From Flavobacteriales bacterium (GTDB lineage Bacteria > Bacteroidota > Bacteroidia > Flavobacteriales_C > GCA-002722245): a DNA stretch of 64,000 nt. The stretch lies in assembly GCA_023251095.1 (NCBI GenBank), contig JAHEZL010000005.1:1-64000 (forward strand), written 5' to 3'. Made by a program: the position numbers and the translations under genes. Below, piece after piece: positions 24,755-32,496 of this stretch; the first letter of the stretch is position 1; each line of letters begins with the position of its first letter. The notes under the pieces were generated by a model. The model made no database searches. It was not told where the DNA came from and saw only the letters and a list, made by a program, of their open reading frames with translations.

Positions 24755-25543
24755 TTAATAATCTCCGTCGGCTCTCATTTCTTCCATTTTGTCAGCGTAC
24801 TCGGTTTCAAAATCAACTTTTGGTTTAAAATTCCTACTCTTAATTTGTATCCACATAGAATCTGCATTTAAATTGATGTTATTTTTATTGAATATTTCAT
24901 TCTTTAACCAATCTGTATAAGCCTTTATTGCTTTCGGAGTTATGTTGGCTGGCTTGAGTTCAATTAGTGTTTTGTAATGGCTGTATCGTTCTTTTTTCCT
25001 TTTGGTGATTACTTTGTCTGCATCCGATTTAAAAGCGTGGAAATCGCTCCCATGTAAATTTATTAGTTTCATTATTTCATCGAAAATTTTAGTGTCTGAA
25101 CTTGTAAATTGTCCAATAGATGAAATATATTGCTCAAATAATTTTTCCTCGGGATTAGGTTCCTTTTCTTCAACAGGAGTGTTTTGAATTACTTCTGGCT
25201 GTAATTCAGCTTGAGCGGGAGCTTCTATTGTTTCCGTTAGCTCTGGTTTTAAATTACCGAATTCTGAAATAGTATAGAAATTACCTTTGTATTTCTGTGG
25301 TTTTGTTCTGAGGTATCCGCATTGCTCAAGATTTTTTAAAGCTTTACGCAAAGTGTTTTCAGCTATACCGAGCCTGTTAAGCAATAGTTGATGTGTTAGA
25401 TTGAAGTGGTCTGCATCTGATAAGATGCTTACAAGAACTCTGAAAGCAATTGGTGTTATTCTTTTGTCATTCAAAATTGAATGGTGGATTGTTGTGAATT
25501 CTCCCTTTACATTGGGTTTTCTTGTTACGTGTTTGTTTTTCAT
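24755..25543 (-). CDS. Replication-initiator-like winged-helix protein
   Basis: The 262-residue protein has an N-terminal winged helix (about 10-95): GEFTTIHHSILNDKRITPIA, then LLNRLGIAENTLRKALKNLE and GYLRTKPQKYKGNFYTIS. This pattern is shared with phage and plasmid replication or conjugation-linked initiators. A Pro/Glu-rich linker (about 100-135) joins it to a helical C-terminal half, reminiscent of DnaD-type primosomal proteins. The region upstream contains hairpins and tandem repeats that could be its binding site. Function in island replication is inferred. Confidence 0.6.
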   Translation of the reverse strand: MKNKHVTRKPNVKGEFTTIHHSILNDKRITPIAFRVLVSILSDADHFNLTHQLLLNRLGIAENTLRKALKNLEQCGYLRTKPQKYKGNFYTISEFGNLKPELTETIEAPAQAELQPEVIQNTPVEEKEPNPEEKLFEQYISSIGQFTSSDTKIFDEIMKLINLHGSDFHAFKSDADKVITKRKKERYSHYKTLIELKPANITPKAIKAYTDWLKNEIFNKNNINLNADSMWIQIKSRNFKPKVDFETEYADKMEEMRADGDY

Positions 25544-25582
25544 TTTTTAAATAATTTATATTCTCTTTTATTATTAAAGCAA

Positions 25583-25625
25583 TCGGGGTGAGAACACCTT
25601 GAGCAATTGCCCAAGGATACCCCGA
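25583..25625. other. Nested hairpin between initiator-like gene and repeats
   Basis: An outer 7-bp stem TCGGGGT/ACCCCGA (25583-25589 with 25619-25625) encloses CCTTG/CAAGG (25597-25601 with 25612-25616) around the palindrome GCAATTGC. No U-run follows, so it is not a typical terminator. On the minus strand it would be the leader of the gene at 25543, or a DNA site. Confidence 0.5.
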
Positions 25626-25912
25626 CGCTCTATTATTAAGTATACTGGAAAAAGAAAAAAAGTCAAGTCTTTTGATAGAAAAGTTGGAAATATATTTTCT
25701 AATAGAAATATGATAAGTGCAAATTATGACCCTGAATAGGGTCAGTTATTGACTCCAAATAGGGTTAGAATCTGGTACCCTTTACTATAATAGTAATATA
25801 AGAATTCATCAAAGAACCACTTATGGGAGTGGTTTCGTTTAAACTACACCACATCCCAAGTGGACTAAAGTAGTTTTGAAAATTTTAGATTTAGAATGGA
25901 TTTTAAATAGTT

Positions 25913-26033
25913 AGCCGAAGGCATATTATGAAAAATATATATCCAACCAGCGAAGCGTTTTTTGCTTTAAATGATTAAAATAAAGTAATGCCGAGGGCAA
26001 ACATTGAAAATATATAACTCAACCAGCGGAGCG
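25913..26033. repeat. Two imperfect tandem repeats (possible iterons)
   Basis: The units 25913-25957 and 25988-26033 share GCCGA(A/G)GGCA near the start, GAAAATATATA in the middle and CAACCAGCG(A/G)AGCG at the end. The spacing is about 75 bases. Each unit can form small hairpins. Confidence 0.6.
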
Positions 26034-26182
26034 ACTTTTTTTTGTTTTTTGATTAATTTAATAATAGATATAATGGGTGTTTCACACCCTATGCCCAGTA
26101 AGCGAAGCGGTAAAGTCCAACCCCCAAATTGCGCTCACCCCCCTTTTTTTTGCTTAACGACTTGATGAACGTGAAATTTATA

Positions 26183-26404
26183 TTATTTGAAGAATTCAGC
26201 TACTTCAACACCGATGGCATCGGCAATTTTTTTTAAAGTTAGACTGGTAGCATTCTGGCGACCATTTTCAATAGCCGAAAGATTTGTTTTTTCCATATCA
26301 ATCACTGCACACACATCTACCAATGTTTTATTGCTGGCTTTTCGGTGCTGAGCTATTTTCTTTCCTAATTTCTTTAAAAACTCCTTCTCGGTCATGTAGT
26401 CCAA
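26183..26404 (-). CDS. Xre/HTH_3 transcriptional regulator
   Basis: The 73-residue protein is essentially one lambda-repressor-type domain: LGKKIAQHRKASNKTLVDVC, then VIDMEKTNLSAIENGRQNATSLTLKKIADAIG. It is a typical small DNA-binding regulator. It is transcribed away from the membrane protein gene at 26488, and a perfect 16-bp palindrome lies between them. It most likely represses its own gene and the divergent unit. A start at Met4 is also possible. Confidence 0.85.
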   Translation of the reverse strand: MDYMTEKEFLKKLGKKIAQHRKASNKTLVDVCAVIDMEKTNLSAIENGRQNATSLTLKKIADAIGVEVAEFFK

Positions 26405-26430
26405 GTTCAGGATTAATAGTCCTGGCGTGG

Positions 26431-26446
26431 TTATGATATATCATAA
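26431..26446. promoter_or_regulatory. Palindromic operator TTATGATATATCATAA
   Basis: This perfect 16-bp palindrome lies between the divergent xre gene and the gene at 26488. It is about where the -33 region of the rightward promoter would be. It is the likely binding site of the adjacent Xre protein. Confidence 0.6.
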
Positions 26447-26454
26447 CTTAATTT

Positions 26455-26462
26455 TATCTTTG
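26455..26462 (+). promoter_or_regulatory. -7 element TATCTTTG of the rightward unit
   Basis: It matches TAnnTTTG and lies 25 bases before the ATG at 26488. No good TTTG is present at -33, where the palindrome sits, so the promoter may be weak or regulated. A second palindrome, TTTTATCTTTGATAAAA, overlaps it. Confidence 0.45.
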
Positions 26463-26487
26463 ATAAAACATAAAAACAAAATGGATT

Positions 26488-27150
26488 ATGTATTTATTAA
26501 AAACATCAAACGTCCTTTTCTCTCTACTTATTCTGATAGCAATAATGTTTGTTGTGAAATTAATAATGGATATGTTTCGAAAAAAAAGAAACGCAACGGT
26601 AGTTCCAGCGGCGGAAGCCACACCAATTGACCAAGTAAAACAAAGCAACGATAATAAGCTGGGTCAAAGGTTTGCAATAGCCTTTATCTGCATTATGCTG
26701 GTGGCATTTTCTTTCTGGATTGCCAGCATGGTAAATTCAAAATCGGATTCTCAAGAAAACACTGGTTATTCCAACGATAATCCAAACCAAAGCACCGATA
26801 ATAACGAATCTAAAAGTGATAAAGTGGTGTTGGGAAAATGTGGAATCTGCGGGCAAGACGCATTTTATTACACTTGGGAAAACGCGGAGCCATTAAGTAG
26901 AGGACATCATATTAAGATTGATGGTCAACAGTCCAGCGAAATTGTGTGCGGCGTTAATTGTGATGTGAAATTCCGTTATCAATTAAAGGAGCAAATACAG
27001 CAGCAAAAAAATAATGGCAATAGATTGTACGACGAGAATGTTTGTTCATTATGTAATGGGACTGGAATAGAAAAAAACAGAAGTTCACTATCCAATGAAT
27101 ACGGAAGGGTTTGCCCAATGTGCAAGGGAAAAGGACGACAATCTTATTAA
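26488..27150 (+). CDS. Membrane protein with zinc-binding cysteine motifs
   Basis: The 220-residue protein has two membrane helices (about 7-28 and 60-82) and a low-complexity Asn/Ser linker. The C-terminal domain is cysteine-rich: CGICG at about 112, CGVNCD at about 150, and a DnaJ-type zinc-finger pair, CSLCNGTG and CPMCKGKG, near the end. Such pairs bind zinc in chaperones. The function is unknown. It leads a rightward unit of four genes controlled, probably, by the Xre regulator. Confidence 0.6.
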   Translation: MYLLKTSNVLFSLLILIAIMFVVKLIMDMFRKKRNATVVPAAEATPIDQVKQSNDNKLGQRFAIAFICIMLVAFSFWIASMVNSKSDSQENTGYSNDNPNQSTDNNESKSDKVVLGKCGICGQDAFYYTWENAEPLSRGHHIKIDGQQSSEIVCGVNCDVKFRYQLKEQIQQQKNNGNRLYDENVCSLCNGTGIEKNRSSLSNEYGRVCPMCKGKGRQSY

Positions 27151-27160
27151 AAGATAATCT

Positions 27161-27733
27161 ATGTCATTGAAAAAAACTTTATTGTTCCTGATAGCAGTTC
27201 TGCTATTCTCTACCTGCAAAAAGGTTGACCCGCCAGTACAAAAAACTCAAACGACAGAACCTACAATTACACTTTCGGGTGAATGGGTGTTGCGAAGCGG
27301 AATGATGTATTTTACAAATTCAGAAAATGGTCAGAAAATTAAATACTCACATTTTGGAGGCGGCAGAACAACAAGCAGTTTGCGGTATGATGCAATTCTT
27401 TACAATATTGAAAAGTTAATTCAGGACACTACCACTTGGTCGTTCTATCCTTCCAAAGTTGCTGGTTCTTATGGTGTTTTCGTGCTTAACAATGATTCTC
27501 TACACTCTTACGGATTAAACATTACTACTGACTTTTGGTCAATTATAGAAAATCCTACCGCAACGTCGGCGACAATGCAAATGGGTGGTTCTGCAAGACC
27601 ATTTAGCGCATCGATAACAGATTACACAAATAAAATAGGAGTATTTCATATTCAAAACGGAACGTGCAGCATAGGTGGCTACAACTATGAATATTTTTCA
27701 GAACTAACAATGCAAAAAATCAAAGAATGGTAA
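27161..27733 (+). CDS. Lipoprotein of unknown function
   Basis: The signal peptide ends in the lipobox LFSTC (Cys19), so the protein should be a membrane-anchored lipoprotein. The mature part is beta-rich and ends with a TMQKI strand. I recognise no family. It begins 11 bases after the preceding gene, and its end overlaps the next start by 7 bases. Confidence 0.65.
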   Translation: MSLKKTLLFLIAVLLFSTCKKVDPPVQKTQTTEPTITLSGEWVLRSGMMYFTNSENGQKIKYSHFGGGRTTSSLRYDAILYNIEKLIQDTTTWSFYPSKVAGSYGVFVLNNDSLHSYGLNITTDFWSIIENPTATSATMQMGGSARPFSASITDYTNKIGVFHIQNGTCSIGGYNYEYFSELTMQKIKEW

Positions 27734-28224
27734 GAATATTAATAATCAGCATTGTAAGCATAATGATTGTTTTCAGTGCTTCATGCAAAAAGGATTTTGG
27801 TTCATATCAGGAAGTACCAACGGTTCCCGATACAACCACGACAAAGCAAGACACCTATATAGATGGCGGAGTATTGACCAACAATCCCGATGGAAATACC
27901 AATAATGAATTGGTCGGGACGAAATGGGTACTTACAAAAATGGTATCGGGATTGGCAACAACATTTCCCAATGACACTTTAAATTTCACGGACAATAATC
28001 ATTATTCAATGAATGGCGGCGCGTCCAGAACGTACACGTTAACTACTATCACAGGTTCAACAAATAAATCTCTAACACTGAATTTCTTTGCGCCGTTTAG
28101 TGGAAGTAACTACGTCGGAACTGTGGGTCAGTATTTTGTTTCTGACGCGCAAATATCAAATGCAGAGTTTGACGACTTGCAGAATAGTTCAACTATTATT
28201 AAAGCATGGTTTACAAAAATATAA
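27727..28224 (+). CDS. Lipoprotein with lipocalin-like pattern
   Basis: The signal peptide ends in VFSASC (Cys20). After a Thr/Asn-rich linker, the mature part has NELVGTKWVLTKMVSG, LNFTDNNHYSMNG and SLTLNFFAPFSG, a series of short beta-strands like the small lipocalin-like domains common in Bacteroidota lipoproteins. Its start overlaps the previous gene and the next gene begins 2 bases after its stop. Confidence 0.6.
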   Translation: MVRILIISIVSIMIVFSASCKKDFGSYQEVPTVPDTTTTKQDTYIDGGVLTNNPDGNTNNELVGTKWVLTKMVSGLATTFPNDTLNFTDNNHYSMNGGASRTYTLTTITGSTNKSLTLNFFAPFSGSNYVGTVGQYFVSDAQISNAEFDDLQNSSTIIKAWFTKI

Positions 28225-28226
28225 AC

Positions 28227-28745
28227 ATGAAAAATTTAGTCATAGGTATTCTAATGCTATTCTGTTTTACTGGATTTTCGCAAGAGTTTACCTACATATA
28301 TGATAATGGCAAGATTCGGGAAAAAGGAACTCATGTTGATGGACTACTGAGCGGCCAGTATGTAAAATACTATGAAAATGGAGAGATAGAAGAAAAGGGA
28401 ATCTATGTTAATGGAAAGAAAAATGGCGAATACATTATGTTCTTCAAAAATGGACAAGTTCAGGAGAAAGCAACTTATTTTGATGGACATCGGAATGGTG
28501 AATATTTAAGGTATGACAGTAATGGGCAGATTCGTGAGAAAACTATGTTTGCTACTGGGAAACGACACGGCGAGCATATTACCTACTTTGATAATGGTCA
28601 AATTGATGAACAGGGAAATTTCGTCAATGGTGAGCAAAATGGAGAATGGGTAAAATATTATTATAATGGTCAGATGAGTAGCAAAGATGTATTTGTTAAA
28701 GGGCAGAAAGTAAAACATATTTATTTTCCCGCAACACAGAAATGA
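28227..28745 (+). CDS. Secreted MORN-repeat protein (YwqK-like)
   Basis: The start MKNLVIGIL at 28227 is chosen because it sits just after the upstream stop and gives a signal peptide ending near GFSQ. The body is six MORN-variant repeats of about 23 residues (GQVQEKATYFDGHRNGEY, GQIDEQGNFVNGEQNGEW). Databases sometimes call this family an antitoxin, on weak grounds; it is better described as a repeat protein for protein or membrane contact. It ends the four-gene unit. Confidence 0.75.
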   Translation: MKNLVIGILMLFCFTGFSQEFTYIYDNGKIREKGTHVDGLLSGQYVKYYENGEIEEKGIYVNGKKNGEYIMFFKNGQVQEKATYFDGHRNGEYLRYDSNGQIREKTMFATGKRHGEHITYFDNGQIDEQGNFVNGEQNGEWVKYYYNGQMSSKDVFVKGQKVKHIYFPATQK

Positions 28746-28903
28746 ATATTACCAAGGCATATCTAGGTATTCGTAGTGAAAAAATTGCAAGTGTTTACTT
28801 ATCTCTTTAAAAAAAAGTGGCCGTTTGTTTTTTTCTCCAGTAGTTTTGTATAAATAAAGGCCTTTGAATGATTCTTTCAAGGGCATGGATAAGAAAAAAT
28901 AGT

Positions 28904-29266
28904 ATGTTTTTATTTGACACAACGCTACTTACATTAAAAGAAGTAGGGAAATTAATTGGCTTAAAAGACGAAGAAGCAATCAAATCTTGGCTTCACAAAG
29001 AAAAAATCCAAGCTGTGATACCTGGCAAACGCAAATTGTATCCAATAATCAGCATTAAGCTAATTCTTGAGGTTAAATCTTTAGAATCCTTCATGGTAAC
29101 AAATCCTGATGATTGGGAAACTCTTTATTTAGATTTAAGTGGAGACGTGTTTCTTGCCAAAGCTGCTTTATCAAAAATTGGTTTAATACAAAAAGAAGTA
29201 GCAATAAAGACCATGAATGTTGATGATTATTCAAATCAGATAGATTATTTAATTTATGGAAAATAA
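28904..29266 (+). CDS. Excisionase-like helix-turn-helix protein
   Basis: The start MFLFDTTLLTL at 28904 is preferred over 28868, whose first 12 residues look nonconserved. The first 50 residues form a helix-turn-helix pattern (LKEVGKLIGLKDEEAIKSWLHKEKI, then IPGKRKLYPI). The rest is helical. It overlaps the integrase start by 11 bases, so the two are co-translated. A small DNA-binding partner next to an integrase is usually a directionality factor or a repressor. TAGTTTTG at 28841-28848 may be its -7 element. Confidence 0.65.
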   Translation: MFLFDTTLLTLKEVGKLIGLKDEEAIKSWLHKEKIQAVIPGKRKLYPIISIKLILEVKSLESFMVTNPDDWETLYLDLSGDVFLAKAALSKIGLIQKEVAIKTMNVDDYSNQIDYLIYGK

Positions 29267-30512
29267 AAAGCTAAAAACACCTAATTACACTGGACTAAAC
29301 ATTTACTGTTATGAATGCATGTTAAATGTCAAGAAGTCAATGTGCAACCATTATAGCAAGCATATTTATAAATATAGAACCAAAGATAATTTTGGCAAAG
29401 CCCGCTTTAAAAACTTTACATCAAAAGATTTGGATGCGGTTCTACAAGAAATAATTTGTTTCAAAAAAGAAATCGAAAAAGAAACAATTCAGGTAAAAGA
29501 AGCTATTAAACCCACCAATATGACGTTGCGTGACGCGCTTGTTTGTTACGGAAAATGGTTAAACAACATAGATGTACCCGATTTTTTAATTCGTAAAATA
29601 GGTAAAGACCATGCTAAAGACCTAGTTGACACGGTGGTGAAGTTTCTAAAAGTATTGAACGAAAATGGAGTTAATCCCTCAAGAACTTTAGTAACGAATG
29701 TTAATCTTACTATGGTAGGCTACTATTGTGATTGGTTGAAATACACCAAAGAATACGAACCAGTAACATACAATGGTAAGGTAATTAAAATGAGAGCATT
29801 TTTTAAACATGTAATAGAAGTTCTTGAAATAAAAATGAATAACCCTTTTAAATTAGTTCCAGCAAAACAGGTACCAAAAGGAGAAAATGTTATAATTGAA
29901 CGTGAAGAATTTGCTAAACTTATTGACGGTATAGGCAAAGTAACACCCTACCAACAATTAGGAGGTAAAAACAAAGAGGTGAAAACCCGCTACAAACCAT
30001 ATTTAAAAGATGCCTTTAAATTAGCATTATACTCAGGAATGCGTAGAGAAGAATGGGCAACCCTTCAATGGTCAGACATTCAATATTCAGATAACGGACG
30101 AGCTATCATAGTAGTTGACAACAAAAAAGTAGAAAGAATTACAAAAAAGCAAGTTGACCCAACCATTGTACCTGTACATCCTAAATTAGCCATCCTTTTA
30201 AAAGAGCTTGGTCAAGATGATTTAAAGGACAGCAATCTGTTTATCATTGAACCAAATAGAACGTGCTCATGCAAAGCCATAATGCAAGATGCTTCTAAAG
30301 GTTTTTCACACTATTATAAGGAGGTTTTTAAGACTAATGAAATCAAACAAATGAAATGCCTTAGGAAAACATATATGACTGAATTAAAGAAACATACTGG
30401 CGAAAACATTTTAGAATTCGGAACACACAATAAAAACAAAGTATTAGACAACCATTATTTAAACAAAGTAGCAATAGCAAAGACAATTGACAACGATAAG
30501 TTTTTTGGATAG
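29256..30512 (+). CDS. Tyrosine recombinase/integrase of the island
   Basis: This 418-residue protein has an N-terminal zinc-like Cys cluster (CYECMLNVKKSMC) and a core-binding domain (about 95-200). The catalytic domain holds Arg in ALYSGMRREEW, Lys in VVDNKKVE, the second Arg in QMKCLRKTYMTEL, His in EFGTHNK, and the nucleophile Tyr in DNHYLNK. In the CLRK box the usual His is a Lys or Cys. Its end is 200 bases from the tRNA-His, the target. It carries out integration and excision between the 49-bp repeats. Confidence 0.9.
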   Translation: MENKKLKTPNYTGLNIYCYECMLNVKKSMCNHYSKHIYKYRTKDNFGKARFKNFTSKDLDAVLQEIICFKKEIEKETIQVKEAIKPTNMTLRDALVCYGKWLNNIDVPDFLIRKIGKDHAKDLVDTVVKFLKVLNENGVNPSRTLVTNVNLTMVGYYCDWLKYTKEYEPVTYNGKVIKMRAFFKHVIEVLEIKMNNPFKLVPAKQVPKGENVIIEREEFAKLIDGIGKVTPYQQLGGKNKEVKTRYKPYLKDAFKLALYSGMRREEWATLQWSDIQYSDNGRAIIVVDNKKVERITKKQVDPTIVPVHPKLAILLKELGQDDLKDSNLFIIEPNRTCSCKAIMQDASKGFSHYYKEVFKTNEIKQMKCLRKTYMTELKKHTGENILEFGTHNKNKVLDNHYLNKVAIAKTIDNDKFFG

Positions 30513-30533
30513 TATCAAAAAAGACAAACTCTA

Positions 30534-30564
30534 AGCCTCTATAAAATTCTATAGGGGCTTTTTT
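30534..30564 (+). terminator. Terminator of the integrase gene
   Basis: AGCCTCTATA and TATAGGGGCT pair around AAATTC and are followed by a run of T. Confidence 0.85.
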
Positions 30565-30679
30565 ATGTTTTGTCTTGTTCTATAAACCTTGTACTCTAAG
30601 GGCCAGGATATTAAAAGTGTACCTTCTAAGTGTACCTTATTCGGTTTTTAACTCTAAACAAAAAAGGTCTAAAATGACA

Positions 30680-30702
30680 AAAGCCCCTAAAATAGGGGCT
30701 TT
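30680..30702 (-). terminator. New terminator downstream of tRNA-His supplied by the island
   Basis: AAAGCCCCTA and TAGGGGCTTT pair around AAA, two bases outside the att repeat. On the minus strand the sequence continues TGTCATTTTAG. It replaces the hairpin now stranded at 10203. Confidence 0.65.
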
Positions 30703-30704
30703 CA

Positions 30705-30753
30705 TCTTCGGGCGAAGTATGGGACTCGAACCCATGACCCTCGGTACCACAAA
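30705..30753. repeat. attR: 49-bp repeat within tRNA-His
   Basis: It is identical to 10232-10280. It overlaps the 3' half of the intact tRNA-His, so the tRNA stays functional after insertion. Confidence 0.92.
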
Positions 30754-30785
30754 CCGATGCTCTAACCAGCTGAGCTAACATCGCC
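30711..30785 (-). tRNA. tRNA-His (GTG)
   Basis: The cloverleaf is complete: 8-bp acceptor (5' GGCGATGT with 3' ACTTCGCC, one U-U mismatch), D-arm, and anticodon stem TCGGT/ACCGA with loop TTGTGGT, giving anticodon GTG. The T-arm is ATGGG-TTCGAGT-CCCAT. The extra 5' G paired with the last C is the known tRNA-His identity feature. CCA is not encoded. Confidence 0.93.
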
Positions 30786-30872
30786 GTATTGGGTGCAAAT
30801 GTAAAGAAATTCTGCTTTGTGGCAAATGGAATATTCAAGAAAGTACAAAAATCTCGCAATGACGGAGGAGTG

Positions 30873-32177
30873 TTACTTCGAAATATCGATTTTCACCTTC
30901 TTGTTCTTGATTTTTTCATTGCGCAGATCATGTACCAGATTTTGAATTTTACTACGCGTTACCGCCGCATACGTAGCATGATCCTGAACTTCTATCAAGC
31001 CTAATTCATCTTTCTGTAATTTTCCTTTTTGAATCAACAGACCCACTACATCGCCTTTGCTGATTTTTTCTTTTTTACCGCCGGCTATATATAAAGTGGC
31101 CCATTTCGACTTTTCAGGCAAAACATTTTTTTGAGGCAGTTCTTCAAATTTTAAAGTCTCCTTGATATAATCTGGTTGCGACTCTTCTTTAGATAAAATC
31201 AAATAAGATGTTCCTTCGGCGTGCATGCGCGCCGTTCGGCCATTCCTATGTATGAAGGCGCTTTCCTGAGGAGGCAATTGGTAATGAATGATGTTTTCAA
31301 TTTCGGGAATATCGAGTCCGCGGGCGGCTAAATCAGTGGTGATTAGCAAATGGTGACTGCCGTTGCGGAACTTAATCAAGGCTCTCTCCCTGTCCTCCTG
31401 CTCCATTCCACCGTGAAAAATATCATGGATCAGTCCGTAATCACCCAGCAAATCGCTGATACGCTCAACAGCATCACGGTGATTGCAAAAAACCAAAGTT
31501 CCTTTATTCCCAAGCTTGCAAACCAAAGCAAACAAAGTCTCCAGCTTATCGGTTCCTTCCGCCCGCACTGCTTTTACAGCCAAGCCTTTTGGAGCCACGT
31601 CGCTTAAATAGTTCAACACTACAGGCTCTGTAATTCCCGTAAATGCAGGAATCTCCTGAGCATTGGTAGCCGAAATCAATATGCGTTTTTGAAGTTTAGG
31701 CAAGAGTTCAATAATAGCCGACATGTCATCCTGAAAGCCCATTTCCAAAGCTTTATCAAATTCATCCAAAATCAAAACACGAATGGAAGTAGTATCCACT
31801 CTGTTTTCTCTGAGATGCGCATGGATACGGCCCGGAGTACCAATCAACACGGCCGGAGGAAATTCCAGATTGTTTTTTTCGGTTTTCATGGAATGACCAC
31901 CGTAGCAGCAATTCACTTTGAAACCCGTTCCCATGGCGCGAAAAACTTTTTCTATTTGCAGGGCCAGCTCACGCGATGGCGCAAGCACCAACACTTGTAC
32001 ACCCGTAACATTGGGATTTAATTTATCGAGCAGAGGAAGCAAAAAACCTAAGGTTTTTCCCGATCCTGTAGGAGAAAGCAAAACGAGGTCTCCTTCTTGT
32101 TTAAAGGCTTTGATAGACGCCAGCTGCATATCATTGAGCTTGGCTATTTTTAGGTTTTCAAGTACTTTTTTAAGCAT
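30873..32177 (-). CDS. DEAD-box RNA helicase, DbpA-like
   Basis: This 434-residue ATP-dependent RNA helicase shows the motifs in order: Walker A SPTGSGKT near 34-41, ILDEFDKAL (DEFD instead of DEAD), SATN, TTDLAARGLDIP, and HRNGRTAR. The C-terminal 70 residues (KISKGDVVGLLIQKG and AAVTRSKIQNLV) resemble the RNA-binding domain of DbpA, which binds hairpin 92 of 23S rRNA. A role in ribosome assembly is therefore likely. It is the first host gene after the island on the right side. Confidence 0.9.
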   Translation of the reverse strand: MLKKVLENLKIAKLNDMQLASIKAFKQEGDLVLLSPTGSGKTLGFLLPLLDKLNPNVTGVQVLVLAPSRELALQIEKVFRAMGTGFKVNCCYGGHSMKTEKNNLEFPPAVLIGTPGRIHAHLRENRVDTTSIRVLILDEFDKALEMGFQDDMSAIIELLPKLQKRILISATNAQEIPAFTGITEPVVLNYLSDVAPKGLAVKAVRAEGTDKLETLFALVCKLGNKGTLVFCNHRDAVERISDLLGDYGLIHDIFHGGMEQEDRERALIKFRNGSHHLLITTDLAARGLDIPEIENIIHYQLPPQESAFIHRNGRTARMHAEGTSYLILSKEESQPDYIKETLKFEELPQKNVLPEKSKWATLYIAGGKKEKISKGDVVGLLIQKGKLQKDELGLIEVQDHATYAAVTRSKIQNLVHDLRNEKIKNKKVKIDISK

Positions 32178-32189
32178 GGGGCAAAGGTA

Positions 32190-32440
32190 ATGAATAAATC
32201 CCTCTACCTACGCACCATAAGCCCTCACACTCTCCCTTTTTTCAAAGGGAGAAGTCCCACTCTCGTGCATTCTTAAAATAAGTTCGTCAGGAAATGGGGA
32301 AGTAACTTCGTGCGGGGGCCCAAGCCAAGAGGCAGGCGTGTGTTAGATTTTTAGAGCGGTGGCAGCATCCCTGCCGGCAGGCAGGTCTTGGCTCTTGAAT
32401 TTTTTTGATACTTTTTGTTTCAAGACAAAAAGTATCAAAA
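32190..32440. repeat. Dispersed repeats upstream of the ABC transporter
   Basis: This 250-base gap carries the half unit AAATCCCTCT... CTCTCCCTTTTTTCAAAGGGAG, shared with 57609-57769. Next come AAGCCAAGAGGC and CTTGGCTCTTGAATTTTT with the hairpin ATACTTTTTGTTTCAAGACAAAAAGTAT (described by arms ATACTTTTTGT/ACAAAAAGTAT) near 32408-32437, shared with 39051-39150. No gene is seen in it. Confidence 0.7.
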
Positions 32441-32496
32441 GAAGAATTAAACACAAACATGACAGTTTTCCCACATATAACAATAATTTTGCACCC

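Larger units (their letters stand above)
25544..26182. other. AT-rich intergenic region with hairpins and tandem repeats
   Basis: There is no credible gene in 640 bases. It holds a hairpin-within-hairpin at 25583-25625, the short palindrome GACCCTGAATAGGGTC at 25728-25743, a stem GAACCACT/AGTGGTTT near 25818-25839, and two copies of a repeat at 25913-26033. A partial third copy is near 26090-26115 (AAGCGAAGCGGTAAAG). It may be a replication or transfer origin for the neighbouring initiator-like gene. Confidence 0.5.
10232..30753. mobile_element. 20.5-kb genomic island integrated in tRNA-His
   Basis: Two exact 49-bp direct repeats bound it, with the intact tRNA at the right end and a tyrosine recombinase (29256-30512) plus an excisionase-like gene pointing toward that end. 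The cargo is two candidate defence systems, a CoiA-like nuclease, a serine recombinase and unknown genes. The base composition is visibly more AT-rich than the flanking housekeeping genes. No relaxase, coupling protein, conjugation or phage structural gene is visible. The island is therefore integrative, and mobile only with help, if at all. Confidence 0.93.

Noticed and set aside
25583-25625. Simple rho-independent terminator
   Set aside because: The stem is good but no U-run follows on either strand, and it lies upstream, not downstream, of the minus-strand gene.
25544-26182. CRISPR array
   Set aside because: There are only two or three long, imperfect units with unequal spacing and no cas genes.
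28227-28745. Antitoxin of a toxin-antitoxin pair
   Set aside because: YwqK-type MORN proteins carry that name in databases, but the protein is secreted and no toxin gene accompanies it.
10232-30753. Integrative conjugative element or prophage
   Set aside because: No relaxase, VirD4/VirB-like, capsid, portal or terminase motifs appear in any gene of the island.
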